From Ypsolopha sequella (taxonomy: Eukaryota > Arthropoda > Insecta > Lepidoptera > Ypsolophidae): a stretch of DNA of 64,000 nucleotides. Made by a program: the position numbers and the translations under genes. How positions within the stretch are numbered: the first letter of the stretch is position 1; each line of letters starts with the position of its first letter. Where the stretch lies: assembly GCA_934047225.1 (NCBI GenBank), contig OW203986.1:15565221-15629220 (forward strand), written 5' to 3'. Positions 13,601 to 26,185 of the stretch are shown here, in pieces. Under the pieces are notes generated by a model, which worked only from the letters and a program-made list of their open reading frames with translations, was not told where the DNA came from and made no database searches.

Positions 13601-14009
13601 AAACACTTTTATACTATTGAAACATACCTAAACACCAATATTTCGTATTGACAATTAATGTACCAGATTTCCAACTACTACTTTGTATTTTTTGTAGGTC
13701 CAATGTCCCATACCTTATGCTTATGGAAAATTTAATCACATTTTCAAAAAATGCAACATTGCCGAAAAAAAATTCCAAAACATCAGACATATAAATTAGT
13801 TGATACATAATGTACTAGAACATGTTTTATTCATAACATAGATTGTGACAAAAAAAGAATTCCTTGAATTTTCCCGTTTAATGTCACCACGATTTTTCGT
13901 ATTTGATAAAGCAAAATCAAATTAAAATTTCATGTCAAAATAACCTATGATATTTAACAAATCGAATTCAGTAATTTTATTTAATTTTTTGGCCAAAGTA
14001 TAAGCCTGG
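10614..14009. other. No gene recognised
   Basis: AT-rich sequence with only short chance frames, apart from the dispersed repeat at 13030-13320. A modestly GC-rich patch lies at 12650-12780, and one around 11580-11650 (gccctcgcggccgccgc). Neither shows coding structure. Confidence 0.5.
13030..13320 (+). repeat. Dispersed repeat, family 2, copy 1
   Basis: Holds gtctgtctgtcgg, attccgttttcgag, ggtcaacaaatagggtgttg and gattgaataaacgcg, matching 18430-18720 in order. Confidence 0.65.
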
Positions 14010-14240
14010 CCATCCAGCGTGGCAACGCCGCCAGCCTTTTGGGCACCCTCTCCAGCGACGGCGACGATTTGGCCAGCATTTTCTACCTTATGTAAATATT
14101 TTTAAGTTTAGTTTAGTTTAGATTAATTTATTTCAATCCCCTTTTTTAAATTATTTTAATGTTATTTAAGTTAATTTTATTGTTTGATTAAATGAATTTT
14201 ATTTTATGGACAATCCCTTTCTTTGATTCGATCGAAAAAA
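14010..14240 (+). mobile_element. LINE 3' end
   Basis: One frame reads QRGNAASLLGTLSSDGDDLA and ends with TAA at about 14092-14094, as at the C-terminus of a lepidopteran LINE. An AT-rich 3' UTR with 'gtttagtttagtttag' follows. Confidence 0.5.
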
Positions 14241-14447
14241 AAAAATTACTCCAAATGACAAGATAACGATCCAGAAGGGCACTCCATAAAAAAGCGTAAT
14301 TTTGTGAACCGCCTCTCATGAAGATCCTGTAAGTCAAAGCGTAATGAATGAATGAATGAATGAACAGCCTAAAATCTTCCTTACAAGCCCCCTACGTTAC
14401 CGTCAAAGTCTGTATAAGTACTTATAACAGACAGACAAACTATTTTA

Positions 14448-14720
14448 TACAACGTGTAACGGAAAGGTGTAACCATATTTGAAGAGTTTATTCAGTCAAT
14501 GGTATAGAACAACTTTTACTATGGAGTCAACCTTGAAATCTCAAAAAAAAAATCTGCCCTTTCATAAATTTCAGCCGAGCGGCATTGCATTTTCTTTTGA
14601 AGCGAGTATTTTTTTTTTTCGATATACAGACTTTATAAGTAAAAGTTGTTCGATAGTAAAAGTTGTTCTAAACTGACTAAGCTCTTCAAATATGGTTATA
14701 CCTTTCTGTTACACCTTGTA
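14448..14720. mobile_element. Foldback MITE, family 1, copy 3
   Basis: Full-length relative of the copy at 742-1008, with tacaacgtgtaac at the left and gttacaccttgta at the right, plus the shared centre. The frame at 14479-14676 is the element itself and not a gene. Confidence 0.85.
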
Positions 14721-14805
14721 TATGTAGATATGAAAAAATCGGAAAATGAAGGATATCGTTAAATAAATAACAATTACTAAATTACAATGAACAATAAAAA
14801 ACAAA

Positions 14806-15421
14806 TATTTTTCTTCCATACATTTTGTCAAATTTTGAATCAAATGCGGAGTCAGAAGACGTAGTCCAACATGACCTTTCTGTACATCGCTTCAAATTAA
14901 TTCCACTATTACAACATGAAATTTGAAAAAAGATGGATGTTCTTTTCACCCACGTTCCACCCTCACAACCATATTATTGATTATTATTTATGATGACTTT
15001 TGTTTATTTAGCTATACTGGAGACTCAATAAGTGGTCAGGAACAAGGTTCAATGACACTTGTTGCAAAATACAAAAAAAAACTAATTTAGGAACAACGCC
15101 GAGTTAATTAGTATGAGAAGTCTTAGTTGTATTTTGCGTTTTTCACAAAAAGGTTTATGCGGAGCCTTGGTCCTGACCACTTATCGAGTCTCTAGTATTA
15201 ATTTGGCTTTATAAACAAAAGTCACCTTATATAATAATCAATAATATGAATGTGTTAGGGTGGAACGTGGGTGAAACGAACATCCATCTTTTTTCGAATT
15301 TCATATTGTAATCGTGGTATTACTTTGAAGCGATATACGTCTACAAAAAGCTCATATTGGACCACGTCTTCTGATTCCACATTTGATTCAAAGTTTAACA
15401 AAATGTTTGGAAGAAAAAAAT
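14806..15421. mobile_element. Long nested foldback element (616 bp)
   Basis: The outer arms (about 14806-15013 and 15210-15421) share inverted sequence such as tttcacccacgttccaccct and its complement. An inner inverted pair (ggagactcaataagtggtca at 15020 and the matching segment ending near 15196) continues the fold. No coding capacity is seen. Confidence 0.75.
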
Positions 15422-17404
15422 AGTTTTTTATGGTTACTCCAAAAACGAAAATGGAAAATTTTGGGCCCGAATATGATGTTAGTAACATCGCTTCGACTCC
15501 TCCACCCAATTGTTCTTAGTCCAGCTATTGATATCTATCTTCTAAACTTAGGATCTTTTTCACCAGTTGCTTTAAACAAAGCCATATCCAAAATATAACA
15601 TTAAAAATGGAACACATTTTGTATGTTGTAGCATTCGCTACAGGTGTTCTACCTTTTTTATATATTTTTAGTCTTTCTTTATCGTTGATTGCTTTACTGA
15701 ATTTTGAAATTCGAAAATTTAGAATATTTTGTCACATTTTTTTGTTATTTTTCTGATATCAAAGAGTATCGTGGTACAAGGAAGGCGAAATTTGCCACAA
15801 TAAATTTAAAATATAGTTTAATCCAGGAAACAGGGCACATTTGCCCTAGTGATTGTGAAAGACTGTTTTTTTCTTCATTTTCCTGCGACCCTTCAGGTTA
15901 TTTAAGGGTCTTCCCAATTTTTCTTCTATTTCTCCCACCATCTTGTATGGTTGCACATATTGAGGCCGAACGTACGGACCACGTACGCAGACGGGGTAAG
16001 CTTCCTGTGTTATAACAGAAGTTTGCGCCAGACAATCTTGGCTTGATTGACTACTCTCTGGAAGACTGCAAACACCTAAGTCACGAAGATACCCTTATCA
16101 GGTTTTTATATCTGTAGCCTAGCATCCAGTAGACTCAGAATCAATTATTTTCTTCCTTAATGTAAAGCTAGATAACGATTGCTCTTAACACCTTAAAGTT
16201 ATGTTTTCTCTCGACTAGAAGTTATTAAAACTTCCGCGAAATTGTAGTTTCTGGGATCCTATAAACTAGTTTCAATATCCAAATTTAAATCCATAATATC
16301 GTGAACAAATTGCGTCGTTAAAGCTAAAGGAAAACAAAATCCTAAAACAAGATAGACTAGGCATAATTTTTGTGTTGATTTTTTAAGTTCCTACGTACCC
16401 AATACTCTTCTGATATTCTTGTGTTTTATACCATTTTTTTTACTTCAGTTTTGTTATTTTTAGTGTATTCAAAAAAACTAATTATATAGTGTCTTTATCC
16501 AGATTTATCTTCTTTTTTTTTTTTGGCTGTCACCAGGCTTGCCTGGTGGCAGTCCAAAGCCAGGCCGAATCGACCAAATTACATTCGTGATTATAAAATA
16601 GCTAACTAAATTTAAAAAGTAATGCTACAATGTGTTGTATGTCGCTCGCAGCTACTTTTTAGCAACTGGTAAAACAGGCCCTTTGTGTTTCCTTGAATAA
16701 CACAGTAATAAATATATATATTAACGATGTTTTCGTAAGTTGACACCGTGTTCGCTTTTTTATGTCAATGCACGTCATTTTCTTTTGATAAAATTTTGTC
16801 CGATAGTGACTCCTACAGTTTATTGACTCTCATATCTTAAGTAACCACTTACTCATTTTACACCTAGCAAAAAGATTATTGTATTATATTTAAACAGGTA
16901 TACCAACCCAATTATTTTATAACACGAGAAAGCAAACACAATGACTAAAATATTCACTATTCACGTCTACAATTTATTTATTACCTTTTGATAACTTTTA
17001 TTTGTAGCTTTACACAGTTAACTTTCTTACTAATGTCAATGCTATATTAAATTGTATAATTAGCAAGATACAGCAGGTATTCGGGTGTGGTTCCACACAT
17101 CTCACTGCCACCTCCGGCTTTCTCCGGATGATCATCACTTGATAATATTGTGCGATTGTGTGAATATGCGTTATCTGATTTGTGTGACAATGGTTATGCT
17201 ACGTTTTATCTGAGATTGAATAATATTCCAACGCGATATTGATGTAAAATGTGCGAATAAGGATATATTAATCATCATTATTTTACAATGACATAATATT
17301 TATTTATGTTCCTTGTTGATTTTCTGTCCGAGTGTCCATTATTTTGTTTATATTAATGTTTTGTTTGTAGGTGTAAAAACCGTGATAATTAATTGAACAA
17401 TTTA
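15422..17404. other. No gene recognised
   Basis: AT-rich with chance frames up to 103 codons (15704-16015) that lack any recognisable motif. A short perfect-looking hairpin (caccaggcttgcctggtg) lies at 16531-16548. Confidence 0.5.
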
Positions 17405-17910
17405 TCAACATAATAAAAACCGACTCGTGCAGAAAAGGTTCCGTACCATCACACAATACGGGTACGGAACCCTAGACATGGTAATTCCACTTGCAGTTTT
17501 ATAGGTTATATATATATAGGTTATAACATCTACCTATATACGAAATTTCAATTTTCTAAGTCAACTAGAAATGCTGGAAGTGCCCTATAGGTTATCATTT
17601 CCTCGCGAGTGTCAAAAATTTGTATGAAATTGATTATGCAAAGTGCAATAACTATTTTTCGCGTCGAAGAAGTTAGAAGCCTAATTTTTTACAGCATATA
17701 GACTTCTGTAAGAGGTATCAGTTTCAACTTGAAATCTCATACGGGGGCCGAGCAAAAGGGTGTTGACAAACAGACGGACAACAAAGTGATCCTAAAACAA
17801 AAACAAAGACTGCGTCTGTATCCGCGGCTCTACCCCAAAACAGCATGCCGTATGACATAATGCTGTGAAAGTAACTTAAATAAACTTTAACGTACGGAAC
17901 CCTAAAAAAA
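17405..17910 (-). repeat. Lepidopteran 'acggaaccct' repeat, inverted copy
   Basis: It starts aaaaccgactcgtgcaga and contains gtacggaaccctag and, at its far end, acgtacggaaccctaaaaaa. In reverse orientation this matches the family represented at 24605-24905. Confidence 0.55.
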
Positions 17911-18429
17911 GAAATGACTGTACCATGCCATAGAAAGGCGTAAATTGAAATTCAGACGAGCAGTACCGCAGGTGTTGACTAGTTTTTGTGTACGTGCTTT
18001 GTTTTGTATGCAGCTCTTCTTGTCTGAGTATCACGATTATCAGTCAGATAAAATATCGTAACAATCAAACATATCTACTGCTGACTGTGACAATTCTAGG
18101 AAATGGCACGTTTGTTTTAGGTAATTGTACATGGATAGTTCTTATCATTACTTTCATCACGTATAAAATCTTTTGAGCACCTCTAATAACGCAAGATGGT
18201 AGGAAGCTAGGAAGGCATAATATTTATGTAGTAAAAGCTTCAGAGCTGACAGTCAACGACACGGAAATTAACATAGAAATTGCTTCCATAATAAACCTGA
18301 AGAGACAGGTTATAGAACCATATGCAACTTTTTGTTAATGAATAATAAGATTTTTAAGGCCACATGAGGTGGTTTACTGTTTGTTATCATAAAATAATAC
18401 AAGTTTCACAACTTTTCATACTGATAATA

Positions 18430-18720
18430 ATGTAGTAAAAAAGTCGTATCTGGACATTGAATATACTGAGGCGAAAACTACAATTTTGGGAATTTTTGCC
18501 TGTCTGTCTGTATGTATGTATGTTCCGTTTTAACTTGAGAAACGCTCAACGGATATCGATGCGGTTTTTTTATCATTGTAGTTACCTGGGTCAACATAAT
18601 ATAGGCTATAAGGGATGTTGATATAATAACCGCCAAGCCAAAAACGGGGCAAAGATTGAATAAACGCGAGTGGAAGCGCAGACGGAAGGCTAGATTTTAT
18701 AATAGAGCTGATAATTAAAG
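18430..18720 (+). repeat. Dispersed repeat, family 2, copy 2
   Basis: Holds tgtctgtctgtatgta, ttccgttttaacttgagaaa, gggtcaacataatataggct and gattgaataaacgcgag, matching 13030-13320. The minus-strand frame inside is not a gene. Confidence 0.65.
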
Positions 18721-18994
18721 GAAAAAAATTCAGCAAGTATGTACGTTCAATTTCATAAATATAGCGCGCTATGACCGACCTATATACCGTAGCGTAGCAG
18801 GTCGTAGCACCCGCTGTTCTCTACGCCGTAGCACCAGGATGCACGGGAGCGCTCGAAGCCGCGTACGTAGCACCCGACCGCCCCTAATCCCATTACTGCC
18901 CAGCCGCCCGCCCCACTGACCTTAGCCTCACAATTTAAACCCACGTAAATCTCTACCTTATTTTAAAAATTTATAAAATGGTTTACTTACTCAC

Positions 18995-19088
18995 CCAATC
19001 TCTGGTAAAACTGCTCTCCGCAGTGAATCGCCTCGTAAATCTTGAGCGGGATCCGTTTGTATGTTTTAACAATGAGGCACGACAAACA
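18995..19088 (-). other. Candidate minus-strand exon beside a CpG-rich block (identity unknown)
   Basis: On the minus strand an AG acceptor-like site (actactgtag) is followed by 94 bases that end at an excellent donor, ttgg|gtgagtaag. One frame is open through it and reads TYKRIPLKIYEAIHCGEQFY, which looks more like protein than the surroundings, but it has no ATG and a stop just upstream. It could be a coding exon, or the end of a 5' UTR exon reaching up into 19100-19430. I do not recognise the protein. Confidence 0.3.
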
Positions 19089-19139
19089 CTACAGTAGTAC
19101 TGTATCCACGATCAGATGTGTAAGTTTATGTTTGGGTTG

Positions 19140-19430
19140 CACTAGGAGTTAGTGCGCACGGGCGCACCGCGAAAGAGCGTCGCGACGTCAAAGACGCAAG
19201 TCGGTCTGTGGAGCGAGCGCGCGCGCAGCGGTGGGGCCGACCGGTCGCAATCGGGCCGCGCTCTCACCGGGCCGCCGCGCCATACCACGACGTCGACTAT
19301 AATCGCACTTGACACCGTGCCGCATTCGATCTTCGAAAGTATCGTGGAAAGACCCTTATCGACTCTTTTCCTCACCGCTTTAGGAAAACGAAAGTTCCAA
19401 GCAATCACGCGCACCCTATCCGGGTGATGA
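19140..19430. promoter_or_regulatory. CpG-rich block, possible promoter
   Basis: About 290 bases dense in CG dinucleotides with long frames on both strands, in AT-rich surroundings. Such blocks here otherwise mark the receptor promoter and the hAT leader. With the minus-strand splice donor 150 bases away it may be a minus-strand promoter. Confidence 0.35.
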
Positions 19431-21034
19431 TAGCCATCTGCTAGATATCTAGATATGACACTGACTCGACAACCGTCTAATTGAATTAGGTACCTACTTG
19501 CAATTGTAACGATTATTGGGTTGGCTTCTTTCAGAGCTCAGACGAGACTGTAGTCACGTAATTTGATTTCAAAACTGTAATGTCTGACTGGACTTACTCG
19601 GCAGAAGATTGGATTGAAGTAATCGGACTGAAAGGCTATAAAAGCAGACCTTGTTTTTATCGTTTTTACTAAGTTCACCTTAAAAATGAGAATGTAAAAA
19701 CGTTAAAGTTTTCCAATAAAAAGTCAAGGAAATGGCAAACATGTGTAATCGAATTTGCGTTCTCTATCTGTCGGTCCACTTTACACGAATTACTAACACT
19801 GCAGAAAGAAAATGTTCTAAGCAAAAAAATATATAAAGAAAATAAAGCCCGTCTACGATTAACAGATGCGCCGATAACATCGAGGTGGCTGCGTTTTTGT
19901 CGTTTTAGGTTAATTAAAATCACCCGCACCTTCTCCCATACTAGGTGATCCCAATTAAGGCTTCTACCCACCACAACGATGCAGCACAGCCTTATAAAAT
20001 GTTTTTAACGATCAATATTTAATAATCTACTGTTCTGGTATAGCAGACCTAAATGGGCTAGAAACATTTGGCAATAGATATTTAAAACAACTACCGTTTT
20101 TTTTTTTTTTTTTTATATATATAATTTTTTGTTTTTAGTTCTGAGCTTTAAATAGAGTGAGCTTAAAAACGCAAATAATGTGCTTTATAATTTTCTGACA
20201 TAATATTCTTTCAAATTGTAATAATAGCATGATAATTTCAATGTTTTCCTAAAGATATCAATTTTTTTTTCTTTAATTTAAGTTATCTATAAGTTGTTGA
20301 ACTTTATTCAAATACCTACTACGTATATTGCTTGTGAGTTAATAAACGAAAGAAGTAATATTAAGCCTTGCTGCCATCACAATATCTCGGTACATTAAGT
20401 CGAGGAATATACCTCAATTTAGTCGAAGAATATACATCTGAGTCTTAAATAACAAAAAATAGTAAAAATTTCAACCAAATAATCGTATGAAATACTGCTA
20501 TATTTATTTATATGTACATACTGCTTTACCTGAACTGTATTTATTTGAATCTTTTTGCCATTTAAGGCGCCTATTCCAGCGTCATCCGAAAATTACTCTT
20601 ACTGATAACGATATTTCTCTTAAATGAGATGTTTAAAAATTATAAAAAAGTGTTAGTTAAAGTAAAAGAAGAATAATTATTGTATTCTGAAAATTATACT
20701 TGTAATAAAGAACAGTATTTTCATATTGTTCAAAGTCAAGCAGTTTTTAGACTAAAATGAAGTAAACTTGATTATTTCTTTAAAAACCACTAATGGTATT
20801 TGTATGGTTCTTGCACTAAAATACAAGGAAAATATTGCGTAGAAAAATCGTCAATGGAATTTTTTTTCCGTCCATCACATCTACGTAAAAGGTATTTTCC
20901 CCTATTTTACGTTATCCGGAGACCCTGCGATGTCGTAATGCAGTGCGCGCTGATATGAACGTTATTTCAATATAGTTTCTGTCGATATTTGTACCGACAC
21001 TAGTCGACTCAAGGTCGTTGGTGACTACCTGCCC
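19431..21034. other. No gene recognised
   Basis: AT-rich sequence with a T run at 20098-20114 and no coding or repeat structure that I could identify. Confidence 0.5.
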
Positions 21035-21480
21035 TTTAAGGGTCCGTATAAAGTCAAATGCACAACTTCCAATGACTATTTCACATTGTGTAACTTGGTC
21101 AACCGGTTTAATAAAAATAATTTAGATATTTAAATTCGCTCGATAGAAAAAAAAATACGAAGTCACCTCTAAATTTCACGTTTTTGACGTGCAAATGGGC
21201 TTTCCTTAAATCCTACAGCCTTGAAATTTGTATTAAAAATAAGTGAACAATAACCTTGTCGGTCAATCATAGAATATTTTAATAATTTCATCTAAATGAG
21301 TTACTAAATAAAAACTTTAAAATAAAAACAAATGATTGTCGGCGCGTGTTTTATTGGTGCGGTCGTAAAAGGTACACCTAAAAGCGCGCTATTTTAAACT
21401 AAAAGGAAACATCGTATATTTCAGATCTGATTGATGCAAAATGAGGTGCTCAATCTGACTTTATATGTAGCCTTAAATCC
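21035..21480 (+). repeat. Dispersed repeat, copy 1
   Basis: Shares aagggtccgtata, ttcacattgtgtaacttggt, ggtttaataaaaataat and later gcgcgc...taaaaggaaac with the sequence at 38685-39485. The family is not identified. Confidence 0.65.
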
Positions 21481-23989
21481 CTAAGCGTTTACTGTTATCT
21501 TCTCTTTAACTCGCATGCGAGTTGTCTTGGAATGTGAGTGTGGCTGAAGATATTGACAACGATTTATAATTTAAATGGCCAAGCAAAAACAACAAACATT
21601 TCAATTATACGTTTCACGGTGTGATTTGGAGCGCTGTTTATTGAAACGATTATAATAACCGTACGGTTATGAACAAAGATATGATTGAGTTTTTTATTGC
21701 TATAACAATTTTGAACGGGCTTTCCTATAAAAATACAATGCCTTTGGCTTGTACCAGACACAACGGCACGTCCTAAAACAATTATAAAATCTTGTAGTTT
21801 TAAATTCGATTGTAATTGGTTACCTACATCTACATACATATATTGATTGTCAGTTATTACCCTACTTATCATAAGCGTCAGTTGGAGGTTGCAGCAGAGG
21901 CTTATCTCTAAATAAAAAATCTCAACTCGCATTTTATGTCCGTCCCCAATGTATACGAAATTAGGACGACCGCATTTTTTCACAAATCAGTGTCACATTT
22001 AGGTTATTTCAGGGTACCGCAGACGGTTAGCGTCATCAATAAGTAATCAGTGATGTTTGCAGCCGTCCCGTCCCCGGTCCACAGCGATATTTCATACCTT
22101 CTGAAATAATAATGAGGCCTTTGCCACCCCTTTAAACCAATTTGCGCGGTTGACCGAGCAAGATCTATGCTCCTAATAAAAATAGGACGAATTTGGATGC
22201 CGCTTTTTCTCATGGTACAGTGATAGCAAATGTTTAAACGATGAGCATCAATACCAAATTTACTGTCTGCAGAATTCGATTAGCATCGGACCGAGGAAGG
22301 ATTGATGTGATTTAAATGTTCTGAAGAGAAAGAAAATTACAAGAACTAAATGCAGCTTGTCAGTCTCAGCTTAGCTTCTGCAAGGAAATTTATTGAAAGG
22401 TTTTAAAGGCTATATTTTTAAACACCATATTAAGGTATTGCATCAAAATATTTTGCAAAAAATAATGGTTGCTGCAGTTTCCGTAATTGTTAATTGCACA
22501 AAAAGTGTAACAGCGCTGAATGGCGGCGAGGTCTCGCTATGAAGTAATCTGTGGGAATGCATTAATGGTCGGTTGCAGGTAAATGTGCAATTTGTGGTCA
22601 ACCATCGAGCGGTCACGCGACGCCCTCGGGTGCACTCTCCAATCACGACCAGAGAAACAGAAACTTTCCTAAAATCATTAAAATTTTTTATTAACTGCAA
22701 CTTTAAGATGACCAATTTCGCGTTACAGAATTTATAAAAAAAAATGGTTTGAAAAATGATAGCGGGAAAACAGAGAGCGTAGTAGTCGGAGTTCGGAAAT
22801 ACACATATGTAAAAACGCATCTGCATGAAGCGTGACCGTTTTATAAATTTCCCGCAACACATCTGTTACGTACATATTTTATCTTTTTAGATTTATCTAC
22901 AGTTTGAAGTATAGTTCGTTTCATAAAATACTCGTAGTTCATACGCCGTAATGTTGGCTCCCCTGCCTGTCAACTACGGCGACCGACGTCTGAACGAGAT
23001 GAATGGATATAACTAAATTTTACGTCTATGGATTGGATGATAATGCTGCTACCAACATAACGGCATAGGAACTATTTTATGAAACGCACTATATTTTACA
23101 AGAGATAAAAATTACTTGGTATTAATATCTAAATATTAAATATAATATCAAAGATAATATCCGTTCCTCCCCTCCCACTGAATCTCTTACGTCATAAATC
23201 CGGCACGTGTAACCTACGAGTATATGCAAATTTTATTAGACCTGGAGCTACTATATTGCAGAAGCCTGCGGTTAATTTCTGGCATATGTATGTACGGTAA
23301 CGTGCTTGTACAAATGCGCTCCGGTTCTATAGAACTCGCGCCTGCTCCCGTAACTTTTAACCTTTACTTTTGACATTTCAGTGAACGGCGCGCGTTCATT
23401 ATTTCGCCTTAGATTCGAGCAAATGAGCCCCTTTTGTTTAGTTATGCCATTCAGCAACCAACTCCTAGCTTTCACTGACTTGGTGAACTTCCTGGAACTT
23501 TACACATTTGCCCTTTGGAGAGAATGTCCATTTGGCGTAACATTAGCGACCTAACGTTAAATTGTGTTAAACTAACGAATTCCTTCAAAATGTCACCACT
23601 AACGATCTAAATTGGATTGACTATAAAATAAATGTTACAGATATTCACATAAATACTTCCTATGGACTCGAGTGAACTTTAAATGCAAACTTGCCGGGAG
23701 TGGGTGTGTGTAGTGATAAGTTGATAGTATTCAAGACAATTAATCAATGTTACTGCGTTCTACCGCTACTTGTGTTCGTGCCGGCAAGCCTTTCAATTTA
23801 AACGCACTTATTTATGGAAATATTTATTTATGTTTGGCTTACATTTATCATTTTGTCGTATCTACTACTTCTATGGGTCTTACTAATTGACAACTATAGG
23901 TTCTTGCAACAAACTTTAATCCCACTAATCCCATCCCACTTTCCCCTGCCTCATCCCATCCCATCCTAAATGTTAAGGTTTGGATGGAT
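21481..23989. other. No gene recognised
   Basis: Contains two 139-codon minus-strand frames (21564-21983 and 22443-22862) without recognisable motifs, conserved spacing or splice context. They are treated as chance frames. Confidence 0.45.
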
Positions 23990-24598
23990 GAATGGATGGA
24001 TGTTTGTTACTCCTTCACGCCGTAACTACAAAACCGATTGGGCTGAAACTTTGCACAGATGTAGTTCTACATCTGAAATAGGACATACGCTGCTTTTTAT
24101 CTCATAAATAAATTCTCATGGGATGGCAAGGGGGTGTCAAGTTCCTATACAAAACTAATCTACTGTTACTCTTTCACGCCCTATTTACTGAACTGATTGG
24201 GCTAAAACTTTGCACAAAATTCTTGACCTGGAATAGGACAGAGGTTACTTTTTAATATTTTTATCCCATAAATCAGTTCCTATGGGAACAAGAAAAGGAA
24301 CAAGGCCTTTAGCCAAAGACACATTAGCAGAGGATAAAATTCAGAGAACAAAAAAGATCAGGAAACCGGCTCCGCCTTCGGCCTCGCCAAAGACGGAAAC
24401 GTGTCTTGGTCTTCGGCCTCGCTAAAGACACTTTATATGAGGATCAAATTAGAGATGATGAGAACCTAAAACACTCCAAACCAGAATCAGGTCAACTACG
24501 CACTAAAAATTAATGGTCTGAAAAATATTTACAGATTCGATAGGACTACACAAAAACTTAAACAACGTAGGCGAAGCCGCGGGCAAAAGCTAAGTAAA
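23990..24598 (+). repeat. Helitron-like or other dispersed repeat
   Basis: It starts near gatggatgtttgttactcct, has two tandemly related blocks (accgattgggctgaaactt and actgattgggctaaaactt, each followed by a 'taggaca' motif) and ends near gcgaagccgcgggcaaaagc. The ending resembles lepidopteran Helitron termini, but the final CTAGT is altered to CTAAGT. Classification is unsure. Confidence 0.45.
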
Positions 24599-24604
24599 AC
24601 GTAA

Positions 24605-24905
24605 GAAAGTTTTTTTTTAGGGTTCCGTACAAGGGTAACAACGGGACCTTATTACTAAGACTGCGCTGTCCGTCTGTCTGTCTGTCCGTCTGTCGCCAGG
24701 CTGTCTCATGAACCGTGATAGTTGGACATTTGAAATTTTCACAGATGATGTATTTCTGTTGCCGCGATAACAACACTTAATAAAAAAATATATATATATT
24801 TAAGGGGGCTCCCATACAACAGACATGTTTTTGTTGCCGCTTTTATAGATAATGGTACGGAATCCTTCGTGCGCGAGTCCGACTCGCATTTGGCCGGTTT
24901 TTTTA
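24605..24905 (+). repeat. Lepidopteran 'cgagtccgactcgca' repeat
   Basis: It runs from agggttccgtacaagggt through a tctgtctgtccgtctgtcg stretch to gcgcgagtccgactcgcat and ttggccggttttt, a sequence common throughout moth and butterfly genomes. Confidence 0.7.
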
Positions 24906-25266
24906 ATATGTTTTTCTGACTCTAAGAAGCCGATGACACATATTATCTTAACCATCAAGTAAGAAACCCGGACGTTTTCCAGTCTGAATTTCCCACAAAG
25001 GCAAAACTTGCAATACATAGGTACACTTTACTTGTTTGAATGAGGCGCATTGTAAGTAGGCCTGTTTCCTATTAATAGGTCTCGAAGTGAGTTTGTATAT
25101 ACACCAGAACCTCGCATTCTGGGCTATATTGCAGTATGTTCCAATTGTATGAAGTCTCGCACTGAATAGAACAAAGGGGGCATATGTATGAACACAGGAC
25201 GTACATAAAGTTCATGCAACTATGGTTTATGTACATACGAGTAAGTACGGATAAGATAGCAATCGC

Positions 25267-25655
25267 TTATAGTAGTTTATGCTACAAGGGCGCAAAGGAA
25301 TAAATTACGAGGACGACTTAAAACACGAGCGTAGCGAGTGTTTTAAACGTAACCGAGTAATTTATTGCTCTTACGCCCGTGTATCATACTACGTTTTTCA
25401 ATGCATAGTGTGAGGAAATAAAAAAATATAATTTTTGAACTTTTAATTGTAATTGGCTCAAAAGGACTGTATCTAGAGCCGTTAAACAGTGGAAAAAAAA
25501 GTATGACATTTATGGTACACAGGAAAGGCAGGCAGGTTAGCCAACCATTGTAAATAAATTTAAAAAAATAATAATAATAAAGCCCTAGGGCAAAATAATC
25601 GACTTTCTGTTCGGTTTTGATGCATAAAAAGTGGGCCTTTACGAGCACATGCTTT
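25267..25655 (+). repeat. Dispersed repeat with internal palindrome, copy 1
   Basis: About 390 bases repeated at 27738-28125 at high similarity. The first 120 bases form a palindrome around cacgagcgtagcgagtg, from gtagtttatgctacaagggc to gtgtatcatactac. The rest includes aatcgactttctgttc and aaaaagtgggcctttacgag. Confidence 0.85.
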
Positions 25656-26061
25656 GAAAAAATATTTACGTAGTTATTTGTACACATTTGTAATGATATA
25701 GGATAATTTGTATAAGCTAACACCAAAAGGAAATCATAGTCATTTATTTTTTGTAGTTCATTTGACCCCTTCTTTCACTTAAAAAACAAAACCTAAAACC
25801 TCCTTTAGAATAACCTCTGTACAGACGCTATCAGAGGGGTAGGCAGAGACTACAGATTTTCATCTGCTACGATCCTGACACACCTCTTTTGCCTCTTCCA
25901 CATTCATCAATCTAGTCATTTAAGCTATTCTATTCCGGGTACTTTTGACATTGCCCTATTCTTCAATATTTCGCCAATTTGGTCAGCATACGATTGTAAA
26001 GTGTCTGCAAATTGTTATTATAATGGCTGAATCCATTGACATTGGTGTCGATTTGGCGCAA

Positions 26062-26185
26062 CACAACTTAACTTATTTGACAGGACTAATTTTATTTTGA
26101 GCGTCCTGTCTTTGTCTTTTCGATACAGAAAGAAAAAGACAGAACGCTTAAATTAAGTTTAGTCCTGTCAAATAAGTTACATCTA
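26062..26185. mobile_element. Small foldback MITE
   Basis: Inverted arms aacttatttgacaggactaa and ttagtcctgtcaaataagtt close a fold of about 120 bases. Inner matching segments (gcgtcctgtctttgtctttt and aaaaagacagaacgct) continue it. No clear target duplication was found. Confidence 0.65.

Noticed and set aside
21564..22862. Two 139-codon minus-strand frames
   Set aside because: No motif, no plausible start context, no repeated occurrence and no splice structure; expected by chance in 64 kb.
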